DNA of 64,000 bases from Clytia hemisphaerica (GCA_902728285.1 CACVBU010000743.1:715068-779067), one strand, 5' to 3'. Positions 1 to 11,504 are shown, counted from the first letter of the stretch. Notes: generated by a model from the sequence alone, not told the origin. A program made the numbers and translations.

Positions 1-1398
1 GCTAAAGTTGTCGGCATGAGCGGTTTATGTATGGGCGGTAAGAATATGTCACATTTTGAAGATTTCCTCACAATTCGCCCATTGTTATCAAAGTCACGTC
101 GGATGGGCGCTATAGCAGGTTTTGACCGGTGAATGGTTGCTTTATTCGTTGTGATAGAGCTTCCATCATACGGAAGTGAATGCATTTTCGTTGTCATCTA
201 AACCTTCGAATAAAGAAAAGGAAAATTCTGAGTTTGGATAAATCAGGTTAAATCCACATTTAGTTGTTCAGAAATTTTCATCGCAGACGTCCTAGAATTC
301 AGCAAAATTTAATAAAGTATCTAGAATCTGGACCAAATTGTTAAACGTATTGTCCATTTTCCCTGGAAGTTTTATTTAGATTTTTTTCTGAAATGTCCGT
401 CTATGTGCTTGAACTTCAAATCAAATCAAATATCTATACAATGAAAGGCACAGTTCAATTGAAAAAAGCGTTTCAAAAATCTTGTTTTTTTACAATATTC
501 AACCAATGTCGATTTTTCCTTCCTTCCTTTGGCAAGAAAATAGAGAGTCACTACTTGTGTTATTGTAAATTGAAAACCAACTTGAGGTTTTTCACTCTTT
601 AACTAGAAATACATCTGCCTTATATTTTTGCCTGAAATATTTAAGAACTAAAAAACATACACGGGAAATTACCAGGAACATAATGATGTTGAATGAATGA
701 ATGAATGATGTAACATAATCTTTTTGAAATTAATAACCTTTTATATCACAACAAATTTTAAGGGGGGCTGACCATGGCCTACAGTCATTGTGTTTCATGA
801 CGTTTCATGAAATAACGATTACCTCTATCCATTGAGAAAGTGCAGATATATGGTCTATATCAAGGAAAAGATTTTCCTCGTTTTTCTTATCTAGCAAAAA
901 ATGCTCTGGTTTGTTTTTTGATATCGCTTAATCAGCAAGCAATAAATATCTCTCTTTAACCCTTAGACCACGAGGGACGCGTATATGCGTCCAAAACAAG
1001 CCAAAATACTGAGTCTCAGACTTGAGGCCATAGCTCCTGACCACTTGATTTAAAATGCTTTTAGAAAGAGTATAAAAAAAAGCTTTCCAATGGTACCAAA
1101 ACCATCTTCTAAATCAAAAGCTACAAGCTTTTATGGCAATTTAAAGTTTTGAGTTTCAAAAAAAAAGTTAGAAAGATTTCAACTTAAAAAAGAAGGACAC
1201 AAAGGGTTAATTTGATCTTCAAGGGACCAAGAATTTAATTCAAATTAGAAAAAGATTCGAATAACAGAAAGTGCTTTAAACAACTTTCCAGTTAAAGGGG
1301 ACAAGTATTTTAGTTCGAATTACAAAGAGATTCGAATAATAGAGGTTCGAATTAAAGAGACTTTTATGTAATTTCTTCTTTTCTCTATTTATCTACAG
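1..1398. other. No gene supported; repeat remnants
   Basis: No coding exon can be supported. A GTAAGA donor-like site lies at 38, but the sequence before it cannot join the exon at 1399 in phase without a stop. About 1235-1370 holds fragments with alternating TTCGAAT and ATTCGAA motifs that resemble the pogo-like elements found elsewhere in the window. A short GAATGAATGA run lies near 690-705. The first exon of the membrane-protein gene that follows should lie here or before the window. Confidence 0.5.
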
Positions 1399-1595
1399 GT
1401 GTCATTATCTAAACTTGGCAATATCAGAGTCTTCCAAAGATTGATAGTGGCATTTGGTACGTCATGGGCCATCCACTATTCCTTCATACATAGGGAAGAA
1501 TATTTATCGAAACTGAAAGACCCTTTGGTTGGTAAAGATGAGTTGACTTTGATCTCTTTTATCGTGAATTGCGTCCTTGGTGCTGTCTTTATGAG
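1399..1595 (+). CDS. Internal exon, unrecognised multi-pass membrane protein
   Basis: The exon follows a clean acceptor (atctacag) and ends at ATGAG|GTACGT, entering in phase 0 and leaving in phase 2. The other two frames contain stops. It encodes 65 residues: a hydrophobic stretch around LIVAFGTSWAIHYSF, a charged loop (HREEYLSKLKDPL), then a second hydrophobic stretch (LISFIVNCVLGAVF). The 2-nt overhang joins the exon at 9412 to restore an Arg codon and extend the second helix. No start codon is seen, so an upstream exon is missing. I do not recognise the family. The intron after it is about 7.8 kb, opens with a TCTG microsatellite (about 1655-1690) and is full of transposon copies. Confidence 0.5.
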
Positions 1596-1654
1596 GTACG
1601 TATTTTTATTCTTATTTTGGTTTCTTTTGACAAAAAAGCTGACGATATCTTACT

Positions 1655-1690
1655 GTCTGTCTGTCTGTCGATCTGTCTGTCGACCTGTCT
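1655..1690. repeat. TCTG-type microsatellite
   Basis: A run of imperfect CTGT/TCTG units lies about 60 bp inside the intron that follows the exon at 1399. Confidence 0.8.
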
Positions 1691-2533
1691 GATAGTTTAT
1701 CCCTGTTTAAAACACTGTTTCAGTTTTCTGAATTGAAAAAGTTGAACCGGGGGTGATCTTTCAAGTAAGCACAAATGTTGAGAAATTCTATTGTTTTTTC
1801 TGCCTTGTCAGCATAGAGGTTTTTCTTTCTATATCATAAAATATAATATCTTCTAAGGTGTGTTTAAATTGGGTTAAACTTGCGTCGGTTCAGACATTCA
1901 AAATCAATCCACGGTTACAAACAACAAAAATGGATATCATAACAACCTCTCGTTGATATCAATGGGGAAAGGAAACCCCTTCCTTTTTTAACGATGTTAA
2001 GGTTTGAAAATTATGTTCTCGCTTTTGAAACTGTCTAATGAATTTTCATTTCTCGAGTTACTGGACTTGGGAGTAAAATCACAGACATCCATAGTAAGAC
2101 AGAAGATGGAGCTTTCTTTCTTTTCCTGGCAGTGGGTCTTGAAGCAAAATGAGCAGAGGAGAATATTTTTAACTTCAATGACTTGAAACTTTCAAAGATG
2201 CTGCTAGTAAAAACTTGATAAAAGACGGCGCTTTAGAGCCAGTAGTGATCGAGAAAGATCCTATCTAGTGTTCGTTAAATGATATCTGTGTGCGAAACAA
2301 AATAATTGGGAGGTGGATTATAGTTCTCTCGATATTTCATTCACTTTTTTACTATTCTAAAATCAAGATTAAGAGGGAAGGTGGGGAATGTCTTCTTTTG
2401 AACCTGTTTTAAACGACGTTTCAAATATCAACAGTTTTTCTTTTTACAAAAACCAGTGTTTATCCAGCCTTGATATAAAATAATTCTAATACTGGATAAA
2501 AGAGGTGTTCCGAATTGAAATGTAAGCCTTCTA

Positions 2534-2792
2534 CACGTTTTTTATAAGAACAAAATATATAAGAACATAAGGCTTCGCTGGCCAAAATGTTAAGAACAGC
2601 TTAAATTTACAACCTTACATTTTAAGGCTCTGTGGACTCAAAAACACCCTATTTCTTAGGAAAATGGTCTAAAATACTCACAAAATGGTCAAAATAAGAC
2701 CATGTTAAGAACATTTTTAGGCTTAAAACTAAAAAAGTTAAGAACATCCGAAGGCTTCAAAATTTTGGATGTTCTTATGAAAGAAAAAACAT
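2534..2792 (+). mobile_element. TIR element, TATAAGAAC family, copy A
   Basis: The left end CACGTTTTTTATAAGAAC and right end GTTCTTAT...AAAAAACATG are inverted, flanked on both sides by TA, which suggests a Tc1/mariner-type TA duplication. There is no ORF. The interior is rich in the words AAGAAC and GTTCTTA. Copy E at 62270-62497 has closely similar interior sequence in the opposite orientation. Confidence 0.8.
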
Positions 2793-3407
2793 GTATGAAG
2801 TCATAAACTTAACTCGATGTTTTGATCAGTTTTCCCTAAATACAGCTCTTACTCTCTATTTATTGATTCGTCATAAATATGTCACTGGCAAGCTCAGCGG
2901 AACAACCGTTAAAGTGGGGAGGCTGAAGGCTCAAAAAGAGATAAATTTGCTAAGAATTTGAGAAAAAAATCTCATTTGCTCAAAAGGGGAGAGACTGAAG
3001 TATCCCCAGCCTCCCCGCTTCTGCCGGGCCTGACTGTATAAATATGATCATATGATAAAGGTGAGGCTTGAAATCATAAACCATACAAATCATCAAGGCA
3101 TAAATCAATCAAATCAGTCCTTCACTGGCAACAACAACAAGTATAATTTTGCGTAATGAAAATCGAATTCGACAAATGAAAAACGTAAAACCATGAAGGT
3201 GCCGTAGTTTCTACGCTACAAAAGCTTGGCAAAAAGATATTTACGACGGAGCTGGATTCGTGGCGTAAGATTTTCACAGACTTTTACCGGATAACAGGCT
3301 AAAAACTTTCAATTTTAACTACTGATACAACTTTAATTCTTTGTCGCCGGCCTGTGGTCCAAGACTTTTGACCCGTTAGGATTTGTTTGAATGGATAGAT
3401 CTTTTCA

Positions 3408-4130
3408 TAAAATACGTCATGAACATCACTTGCCTTCCTATTTAACCAATTTCCATGGTGATCTTGTCCCTTGAGACATTAAATGTTTTTTTATGAACAG
3501 AAATTAGTTGTAATAAAATCCGCTGGAAGTTGATCACGATCACCTTGGTAATAATTTCAAAACGAGGCAAGCGATGTTTGTGACGAAATTTATGAAAGAG
3601 TTTATTGTTATGCAATCAATATGTAAATTAACACGGGCCTTGTCCCTTGAGACATTAAATGATTTTTTATGAACAGAAATTAGTTGTAATAAAATCCGCT
3701 GGAAGTTAATCACCTTGGTAATAATTTCAAAATGAGGCAAGCGATGTTCGTGACGAAATTTATGAAAAAGTTTATTGTTATGCAATCAATATGTAAATTA
3801 ACACGGGCCTTGTCTCTTGAGACATTAAATGATTTTTTATGAACAGAAATTAGTTGTAATAAAATCCGCTGGAAGTTAATCACATTGGCAATAATTTCAA
3901 AACGGGGCAAGCGATGTTCGTGACGAAATTTATGAAAAAGTTTATTGTTATGCAATCAATAGTGAGGTTAAGTATACCGGGATAATCACGACGACGGACG
4001 AAAAATGTAATAGGCTAGTGGAAATACGAAATTTGATTGGTTGAAACTCACTAGCCTGTTAAATTTTCGTTCCTCGTCGTGATTTTACCGATTTACTTAA
4101 CCTCACTAATATGTAAATTAAAACGGACCT
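3408..4130 (+). repeat. About 170-bp tandem array grown from a TIR element
   Basis: The marker ttgagacattaaatg recurs at 3471, 3647 and 3817, giving periods of 176 and 170 bp. Each unit ends in a GAGGCAAGCGATG/CGTGACGAAATTTATG block. The inverse of that block (TACGTCATGAACATCACTTGCC) occurs once, at the left edge near 3415-3435. This matches the two ends of the single-copy elements at about 20926-21130 and 27365-27540, so the array looks like one TIR element whose right half was amplified in tandem. Confidence 0.75.
3961..4107 (+). mobile_element. 147-bp foldback MITE with empty-site evidence
   Basis: The ends AGTGAGGTTAAGTA and TTACTTAACCTCACT are inverted, and the arms extend about 44 bp each (CACGACGACGGACGAAAA against its near-inverse). 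It interrupts the third unit of the tandem array between TGCAATCAAT and ATGTAAATTA, with AAT on both sides. The two neighbouring array units carry the uninterrupted sequence, so they are natural empty sites and support a 3-bp target duplication. Confidence 0.85.
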
Positions 4131-5250
4131 TAGAAATCATCATATTGTAAAAATTATCCACGATCAGCTCGCTGTTCACATTAAAGAATTCTTTAAAACT
4201 TACCTACTTTTTCAAAGTCTGTAGGATGCTATAGAAGAAAACTTCAGTTTGGCACAGGTAACAGGAATCGCATTTTAAACAAAAATGAACGCATCAATAC
4301 GTCTCAAATATGTTCTCTTTTACACGACAACCCAAAACTACCCTTTTCTTTACTTCGTTTCAAAAAATAAAGAAGAGGAAAAAAAGAAGAAACACAAAAT
4401 TAAGAATTGGAAAGAGAGAGGTATCTAAAAAAAGGACAACGTTTTTTGGATTTCGTAATCCAACTGGGGGTCCCGTCGCACCTTAATTACCCCCTTATCG
4501 GATGCGCTACTAATGACGTGGTGTTTTACACCTATCCTATAATCTGTTATACTTGTGGGTTGTTTGAAATTGAATTTTGTACTACCTGTTTCATTTTTTA
4601 TATGAAATTTCTCATCTCTCCTTTGTTTGTTTTTATCCTGTACTGACCCCCTGGTTTTTTTTATGTCTTGGTGTAGTCGGTTGTGTAAGGTCAAGGTTTA
4701 CTTTATTAATTATGGTATGAGGGTAAAAAAAAAAGAAAAGGAAAATACGAAGAAAGAAAAAGTGAAGATTAGAAATGTAGAATACAAAAGAAAAACAAAA
4801 GAAAGCTAGAGTGAATTTTTTTGTATTTTTCTCCCCCTCAAAAAGAGAAAACCACCTGCAGCTTACTAATATAAAATGAATAACAATAAAAAAAGTTGTA
4901 ACTGTTGATATATAAAATGTTCGAAAGACAAGTTAAGACTTTGAAAAATGAAACTACAAAGGGACAAATAAAAGGGACGAAGAACTTTATCATTATTTAG
5001 GTGAACAATAAAGCATGTCCTAATCACAAGTTATTATTCTATATTTTATCCAGTTTTATCCGTTCATTGAGCACGTCCATCGAAGTCCTTCTGTCCTTTT
5101 AACTGCAAGATTTATTTTCAAATTTTTATAAGAACAATTCTATATAAATTCACTCAAAGCTTGAATTGTTTTCAACACTAAAATAAAAATTATTAAAACA
5201 ACATGAGACTCATTAAAATTCTTCGAGTTATTTACATTTAAAGTATTTAG
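4131..5250. other. No gene seen; AT-rich intergenic or intronic DNA
   Basis: The short open frames on both strands here have skewed composition (A-rich near 4720-4805) and no splice context or known motif. I see nothing else. Confidence 0.5.
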
Positions 5251-5257
5251 TTTTCTG

Positions 5258-5910
5258 ATATCCCGATGGCGGATTGGCGGTCGCCCACGCTAAAGCTCCA
5301 AAGGAGTGGGTCAATTTCCCACCGGAGAGGAACTTTAGTCGGTCTTGATGTTGCCCATCCCCAGTCGGGTTCAACTACCCTTGCGCGTGAAGATATTTCG
5401 GAGAGACCCACCAATCCCCCATGACGACGGCTGGGGTCCAGGTCTCGCGCTGCAAAATCCTTGACGTAGTCTCGTAAAATACCGCAATATAAACCTTCCA
5501 GATGTTGATAATTTCCCCGACCTTCAGGGCTTCAGTATGTGTCTTATGAAAATTTCTACATCTGGGTGTCAGATAAAGCCTTTAGACAATAACTTGATAC
5601 GGGGCAAAATTCTTCTGGCTCTAAAAAAGAAAAAGCAAGATAACATAGAAAGATATTATCAAATTTTATTTTGTAACACGACGACAGGGGGTTGGTTCTT
5701 TGGTAGAGTATATAGAACGATTCATGAAATTTATAAACAATGGATCGTAGAGATCTTCCAGAAGATAAATGATACTCTCCTCTTGATAAGAACGATATTT
5801 ATAAGAAAGCGAGGATAAATTAAAAGAGCAGACCTTGGTCTTATCTTATATCCCGAAGGCGGGTTGGCGGCGGTCCATATGCAAAAGCTCTAAAGGAGCT
5901 CTCCCATCGT
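5258..5910. mobile_element. Fragments of the GGCGGATTGGCGG TIR family
   Basis: Sequence from about 5258 (ATCCCGATGGCGGATTGGCGG) to about 5583 matches the element at 40050-40502 closely, including the CCCAGTCGGGTT and CTTCCAGATG blocks. A second end in the same orientation (ATCCCGAAGGCGGGTTGGCGG) occurs at about 5850-5910. The two end copies suggest two partial or rearranged insertions. The small open frame at 5537-5818 lies within this and I do not treat it as a gene. Confidence 0.65.
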
Positions 5911-6106
5911 ATCAGAAGAAAATCACTGCATCGAGTACTGCATCTACCTTCTTAGTAGCTCTGTTATAAAAAGACTTGCCAAGGTTCATGAAAGCAAAAA
6001 GACTGATACCATTTGATTTCTCGCTAGATTGCTTCGCTTCAGCCAATCGCAAAGCTGTAAAACGGAGTTGATTCTTTTTAATAGGATGAAAACTTGATAA
6101 AGATAC

Positions 6107-6244
6107 AATAAAGTCTCCATAACTCGAACCTCTACAGCTAGATTATCTCCTTAAATAAAACAAGTTTAATTGTCGCTTCAGTTAACAATGCCTTATCAAC
6201 CTTACTCTTTAACTCGAGCATGTTCGAGTTACGGGGACTCCACT
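6107..6244. mobile_element. pogo/Tigger-like non-autonomous element, fragment
   Basis: The left part AAGTCTCCATAACTCGAACC and right part GTTCGAGTTACGGGGACTCC are inverted, ending in CACTGTA. These are the hallmarks of pogo/Tigger-type MITEs (CAGT-GA ends with AT-rich TTCGA subterminal repeats). Confidence 0.6.
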
Positions 6245-6249
6245 GTACC

Positions 6250-7040
6250 AGCAAACTTTACAGCGCCACATAATAACCATAACCTGTTCTAACATTATCC
6301 CCAATAACACACTGGGCCCAAAGGACAAAAGTTTGGAAATAGGGAGTGGGAGAACAACAAGATAGTATTTCTTACATTTTTTGTATTATTAAGGCATTAG
6401 TAGAGCTCTAGGGTCACATTACATGAGTTAGAAAATAGTAAACTTCAAATTTTGACTTTCTTTTGAGATTTTTCATGAAAATTGAGATTTGTAGCTTGGA
6501 AAATGCAGGCAAAATTTGAACTTTTAAACCGCTAAGTGTCACATCGAAACTCCAGCATTTTTGGAAAGGTTAGCGTCTGTAGTTTTCAAAACATATATGG
6601 TTTTGATATGTGACACTTAGCGGTTTTGAGATATTTGGACATTTGTGGTTACCTAGCATTTTCGTGATGAGAATTTTGACTGAAAATTTGAATTTTTTCT
6701 CGTTCTTGGATATTTATACTTACTTTTAAGCAATTTCCCTTTAGAATATAATGTCTCTAAAGGTTATCACACAAAAGAACTGATTTACAAGCTGAATTTA
6801 GATCAGAATCTTCAAAAATATGCATTTTTCACTTTTTTTGATTTTTCATCAAAATGTGGTTTTCAGTCAACTTTGGAGCCACATAACTTGAGTTACAGAT
6901 CAGATACAGACTTGAAACTTTGGCATCTTATCAGAAATTTATTCAAGATTCCATAAATCATATTATTAAAGCAAAATTTTAACTTTCGTTTTTTCCCTAT
7001 TTCCACCTCTGGGCCCACTGTGAATAAGTCAGTTATTTAA
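6250..7040. other. No gene seen
   Basis: AT-rich DNA without an exon or a recognisable element. Two diffuse, internally similar stretches occur (TGACACTTAGCGG appears as a direct and an inverted motif near 6528-6630), suggesting an old, unclassified repeat. Confidence 0.45.
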
Positions 7041-7045
7041 AAAAA

Positions 7046-7456
7046 GGCGCAGTAGTGTAGTGGTCATCGTTCTTGACTTTCGTGCTGGAGGTCAGGGTTC
7101 GATTCCCACTCGGTGCTGCGATTCACTTGGCAAGTGAATGTACCTTGGACCGGGTCAACCCATACCATGTGAGGGGAATAGGGTACCATCATTCTGATAC
7201 AAGAGTATGGGGAGATATGCTGGACATTGAATGTGGTGTGGTGATGGTACTCATATGTTCAGTACCTGCGAGAACGCAAGGTTCTCCCGTACTGTGCGAG
7301 TATCATCATCGATACAGCACGGCTCCGATGTGTCGCGAGCACAGAGTACAATGTCTGGTAAGTGCTGTGATTTCCCTATCTAGGGGTAGGAAACTATCCT
7401 GAGATAGGGCCCGATCCAATGATATCGGAGGGTCAGCTTCTCTTCTCTCTCTTCTC
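7046..7456 (+). mobile_element. tRNA-derived SINE, copy 1
   Basis: The head carries an A-box-like TAGTGTAGTGG and a B-box GGTTCGATTCC at tRNA spacing. A ~330-bp body follows, starting at GATTCACTTGGCAAGTGAATG and ending in a TCTTC-rich tail. The body is shared with copies at 19632 and 58476. The left flank AGTCAGTTATTT is found again at the right end once the TIR element inserted there (7466-7809) is removed, giving a 12-bp target duplication. The open frame at 7073-7402 is SINE sequence. Confidence 0.9.
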
Positions 7457-7465
7457 AGTCAGTTA

Positions 7466-7809
7466 CTCTTGTCTCCCGAATAGACGCCCCCCCCCCCCCC
7501 GCTAATTGTTAAGAGACAAAAAAATCCATCCCCCCCCGCTCTTATTAAGACCACCCCCCCCCCCGCTAATTAAATTCGAATAATTCAATATTTTATTACA
7601 GTGTAGATAGACCTTAAACTTGTTAAAATTTTCCTTTTTGTTAGTATTGGTTCTTATTTTACGTGTTTATTTGTTAAAGTTTCTTTTTTGTTGTTGAAAT
7701 TGATACCAGTTAGAAAAAAATCTCTCTTCAAACTACCCTCTTATTCCATCCCCCCGCTTATTAGAATTTAGAAAATTTTCCTACCCCCCGTCTATTCGGG
7801 AGACAAGAG
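7466..7809 (-). mobile_element. TIR element, CTCTTGTCTCCC family, copy 1
   Basis: About 21-bp terminal inverted repeats (CTCTTGTCTCCCGAATAGACG and its inverse) are flanked by TA on both sides. The interior has several C tracts. It is non-coding and 344 bp long. It sits inside the 3' target duplication of the SINE at 7046, so it is younger. Copy 2 (23749-24106) is the same element in the opposite orientation. Confidence 0.9.
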
Positions 7810-7811
7810 TA

Positions 7812-8464
7812 TTTGCCACTGAGCTTTTAAGTTGGGAAAGTTTCTCGATTTCATTTTTAAAGAAAGTGATACTTATTCAATAGTACCCAAACTAGATGCT
7901 GGTCATTATTTTTTAAGTTGATAGCATCATTATGTTGTAAACTGACCCTCATCGAGTAGTGCTACCATTAGTCAAACTTTGGCATTTTCAGGGGTCCACG
8001 ACTTTAATACAATACAGGTCCCGTTCAACTTAACCTTGTGACAGAGCATCCATCCTGCCAATATGAGGATCTGACTTAAAGGGGTATGGCGAATATGAGG
8101 ATTTGAACTGGTTTTTAGCCAAAACAATCAATTCTGCTTGGCTTTTTTCTTAATAACGAAAGTAACTGTGTTTTTATGTTTGTTTCTGTTTATGACTGGC
8201 TTTTGATTCTGATGCAGTTTGGTGCAATTTTTTGCTTTAGCCAATCATCGCGCTCAAAAACTCATTTAAAATTCATCCCAAATTTGGATGAAAAAGATCA
8301 GAGCGATGCGTCAACTTCGTAAATTCTCCTAAGCAGCCATGGCCTTTATAGAGTATATACGTGCCAGCGTGGAGTAATCAGAATCTGCTAGGAGATTACA
8401 TGCAATTAATAATTTTGTTTATAGATTGACATGTGGTCGGTTGAAAGAGAAAGACGATATTCAC
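7812..8464. other. No gene seen
   Basis: Nothing recognisable on either strand apart from AT-rich unique sequence. Confidence 0.4.
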
Positions 8465-8466
8465 TC

Positions 8467-8594
8467 ATTTCATTTCTGCACTACTATTGGTCTCACAACT
8501 CTCATCATTCTTGCATCCATCTTCAATTTCCCTGCTGCTTTCTTCGTCGCTGCTCTTTACGTCCCTGTTATCATGACTTCTGATAGTCAGAAAT
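8467..8594 (-). CDS. Possible last exon, acidic Ser-rich tail (weak)
   Basis: On the minus strand a plausible acceptor (ttctgactatcag) precedes an open stretch encoding about 41 residues. It is rich in Ser, Glu and Asp (DEESSREIED, then CKNDESCETNSS) and ends in TGA. The codon-like, polar composition differs from the AT-rich surroundings. No partner exon was found, and it would lie inside the long intron of the plus-strand membrane-protein gene. It may be a chance frame. Confidence 0.2.
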
Positions 8595-8730
8595 GGTGAG
8601 AATGAATTTTTTACCCTAGTGCACACTTTTCGAGATGTAACCTCGTCCACGTGTAAACTAGGCTTTATTTACGTCACTGAAGGACACCTTTAACAGCACG
8701 GTCGGCTTTTGAGGAGTATAGGCCCTTTCA

Positions 8731-8890
8731 CAGTCGAAATGGATAATGGGTAATCAGGACTGATTACGCCTCTCATAACGGCTTTCTGTTGGCTAGACGC
8801 AATAAGCTTAAAAAAATTTCAAAACTTTGGACCAATAAGTAAGTCGTCATTTGCGCGCAGAGGTCCTGATTACCCATTACGCTTTGCGAC
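8731..8890. mobile_element. TIR element, TAATGGGTAATCAGGAC family
   Basis: The inverted ends (GATAATGGGTAATCAGGACT and AGGTCCTGATTACCCATTA), preceded by GTCGAAA and followed by TTTGCGAC, span about 160 bp. It is non-coding. A related half-copy may lie at about 40512-40540 (AATAATGGGTAATCTGGACT). Confidence 0.7.
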
Positions 8891-9411
8891 TTCAAAATAG
8901 CCTATGTTAATGGATTTACAAGGAATTACGTCAAAGGTCTTTGTTTTATGAGAATGTCTTTGTTTTATGAGAATGTCAATGCAATGACTTAAGACAATTT
9001 GACTTCATTCTTCCTGGTAAACTTGAACCCAGTCTCCTAACGCTTTAAAGGTCGATAGGATTATACCCTGGTGTCGTTTGATGTGAGCCCCTTCTCAGAG
9101 ATTTGATGTTATCAAGATTGACTCCAATCAGTGGTTTCAAACCCAGGAACAAATGAGATTTGTTTTTTTTTAATTACGTAATCTTTTAATTTGGAAAAGC
9201 TGAAAATGTCCGGGTAACATCTGGTGCCGGGAAAACAAGGGAAACATAGAAAGACATTCCAGGTCCTATTTTTTATAAAATTCTTCAACTTTCAGACCGT
9301 TTGGAAACGTGTACTACCACAAGTCTTATAATTAAACATATAAAGAAATACAGACTTTTGAGGCTAAAAAATAATTGATTTTTCATTTTTTTTTTTCTTC
9401 TCTTTTTTAAG

Positions 9412-9670
9412 GTTGGTCAAATTTATACACCTCATCACTTTGATTTTATCAATGCCACCTATATTCCTACTTGTAACTTCATCTTTTGCTCATCTGGATC
9501 AAATGCAAGAAAAACCTGCCAACGTACAAAAAATGTATGAACTTTCTTTAAATGATTGGTCATGGCAAATGAGCCTTATTCAAGATTATGATGGCATCGG
9601 GTTATGGACTTGGAAAGTCTTTTTTATAGCTTTGCTTATGTGGCTTATGTTGACGTCAGCACCTGTTTGA
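9412..9670 (+). CDS. Terminal exon, unrecognised multi-pass membrane protein
   Basis: The acceptor has a long pyrimidine tract (tttttcttctcttttttaag). Reading continues in phase 2 from the exon at 1399 and ends at TGA 9668-9670. The peptide starts with a strongly hydrophobic segment (LITLILSMPPIFLLV), followed by a polar loop rich in Gln, Asp and Asn with three Trp residues, then a last helix (VFFIALLMWLMLTSAPV) that runs to the C-terminus. With the upstream exon this gives four candidate membrane segments in about 151 residues. No motif I know is present. The pairing of the two exons rests on phase and on a continuous helix, not on homology. Confidence 0.5.
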
Positions 9671-10450
9671 TAAGATTTTTAGGGGAATTTGAATTAATTT
9701 TGATAGGATTTTAAGCAATCTTACCGTTATCAACAGCAACATGACTGAATTTTCTTTATACATTGTATCCAGTCTCCAGCCATCCAGTCTCAAAATCTTT
9801 TTGGATTCAGTAGTTTAGACTAGAGGGACGCAACAGTGTATGAGAGGAGATTGGGTAATTCCATTTTAAATTCATACAGGGGGTGGACGAACATTTCCAG
9901 AGGGTAATCTGAGAAGAATTTACAGGGAAGTGTTTTTCCATTTTTCCAAGGGGGGGTCAAAAGCTATTCTAAAATTTCCAGGGGATAAAAGATTGATTTT
10001 AGTTTGTCCATCCTCACTTTAAGGTATGAAAAAAACTTTTCCCAGGGTAATTTTTGGAATTTTACCATTTTCCAGGGGGTATCCACGCATTTTCAATAAT
10101 TATTTTTTGACTTGAAAAGGTTTGTATACCCCCTTATGGTTTTTTAATGGAACAGCCCATTTTTATGACACTTCTCTAGATCAAAAGTTATGGGCCTATT
10201 TGTGGTCAAAAACTGATGGAAAACAGGGAATTTCCCCACAATCTGCATTAATTTATGCAAAATTAAACACCTTTTTGACCACAAATAGGCCCATAACTTT
10301 TGATCTAGAGAAGTTGGGACTTTGGTGTAATACACTTTTTTGCTCAGTTTGAAGAGCTCTATCATGTGATATAGGCCTTTTTTTAATTTGAAGACCCCCC
10401 AAAAATCATGAATTTCCAGGCCTTGCAATTTTGCCTGGAAACGCAAAAAA
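9671..10450. repeat. Low-complexity CCAGGGGG-rich repeat with inverted pair
   Basis: After the stop at 9670 the sequence alternates GGTAATTTT and TTTCCAGGGGG words. At 10172-10213 and 10273-10314 lies a near-perfect inverted pair of about 42 bp (CTTCTCTAGATCAAAAGTTA and its inverse) with a ~60-bp spacer. It makes the two opposing open frames here share a peptide. I see no gene. Confidence 0.65.
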
Positions 10451-11500
10451 TCGCCAATTACTCGTTACTTGCACGATAATATCGTGGAAACTTTTTGATT
10501 TTGGAATCTACATATACTAATTCGTGAGTTTCCACCAAAAAAAGTTAGTTCTAAGATGTGTGTCACGAAAATCGTTTTCTAGCCACTTTTTTCGATCTCA
10601 GCAGCGGGACTAAATGTCAATTGAATTGAGTCGACAATCGAGTTAATCGAAATAAGTTCGACTCTCAAACGTAGAATCGGAACTCAAAGTTGTAGAATTT
10701 AAACTGAACCAATCGAATTTTTAATGCATATTAGATGCTTAACCCCCAGAAATATTAAACACAATGCTCATAGTGTGCAGAGGGGTCTGTCCCCCCCCTT
10801 TATTTCCCCCCCTTATGCACCCCCTATTTTCGAACCCGCACTATGCATTCAAATTTAGGTAAGAAAGGTATAAATGGCGCCGCTGCGAAAAATTGCATGT
10901 ACATTGCAATTTGTCGGACTATACCCAAGCTTTGACCAATTAAGATAATACATAATTTAAATTTTTACCAAGAGTTTTCCCCTTTTTATTGTTACCTCCT
11001 AAAAATCCCCATTTTCTCAGAAAATCTCTTATTCCCATAAAGCTTTCTTAAAAGTTGGACCCCCCCCCTAAGAAGGGTTCACCTTATGCTTCACATCCTT
11101 CTATTTACTTTTAGAAGAAAATAAAAAGCATGAATTTCTACTTTAAAGCTATACAAAACAATAAAGCTAGTTTGATGATTACAACCGATAAACCAAACAA
11201 GACTTTGGTATGGAAGAAACGCTTCAAAGTCAACAAAGTCCACCATGGAAAAGGCAGTTAATCCAACGCCCCACCCAACAACATAATAATCATGTGTAAG
11301 AAGCTATCGTAAAACAAGAACCTGTGAAGAGTCATTTAAGATAGGACCGCTTGAGATGGGCTGTTTATTTTCGGTATGTATTACTTTTCATTTCACTTTT
11401 AATCGCGAGGTTCGAAAAATATAATACAGTCAACTTTGAATTTGAACCTCTATTATTCGAATCTTTCTGTAATTCTTAAAAAGTTTTGCTACAATCATGG
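10451..11500. other. No gene seen
   Basis: AT-rich with C tracts (about 10780-10815, 11065) and a TTCGA-rich patch at about 11435-11480 that resembles pogo-like debris. Confidence 0.45.
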
Positions 11501-11504
11501 TCGA

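Noticed and set aside
1..37. An upstream exon with donor GTAAGA at 38
   Set aside because: The phase needed by the exon at 1399 puts a TGA in frame at 17-19.
3540..3955. Two similar 81-codon minus-strand frames as duplicated genes
   Set aside because: They are the ~170-bp tandem array; no start context or domain.
3408..4130. CRISPR array
   Set aside because: Repeat units are long and adjacent without unique spacers, and the genome is animal.
7046..7118. Functional tRNA gene
   Set aside because: The promoter boxes are present but the acceptor stem does not pair, and the sequence continues into a SINE body with target duplications.
7073..7402. Open frame at the SINE as a gene (also 19713-20042, 19650-19928, 58405-58749)
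   Set aside because: The frames follow the shared SINE body and recur only where the SINE does.
10122..10446. Two opposing open frames sharing a peptide
   Set aside because: The shared peptide is explained by a 42-bp inverted repeat in non-coding DNA.
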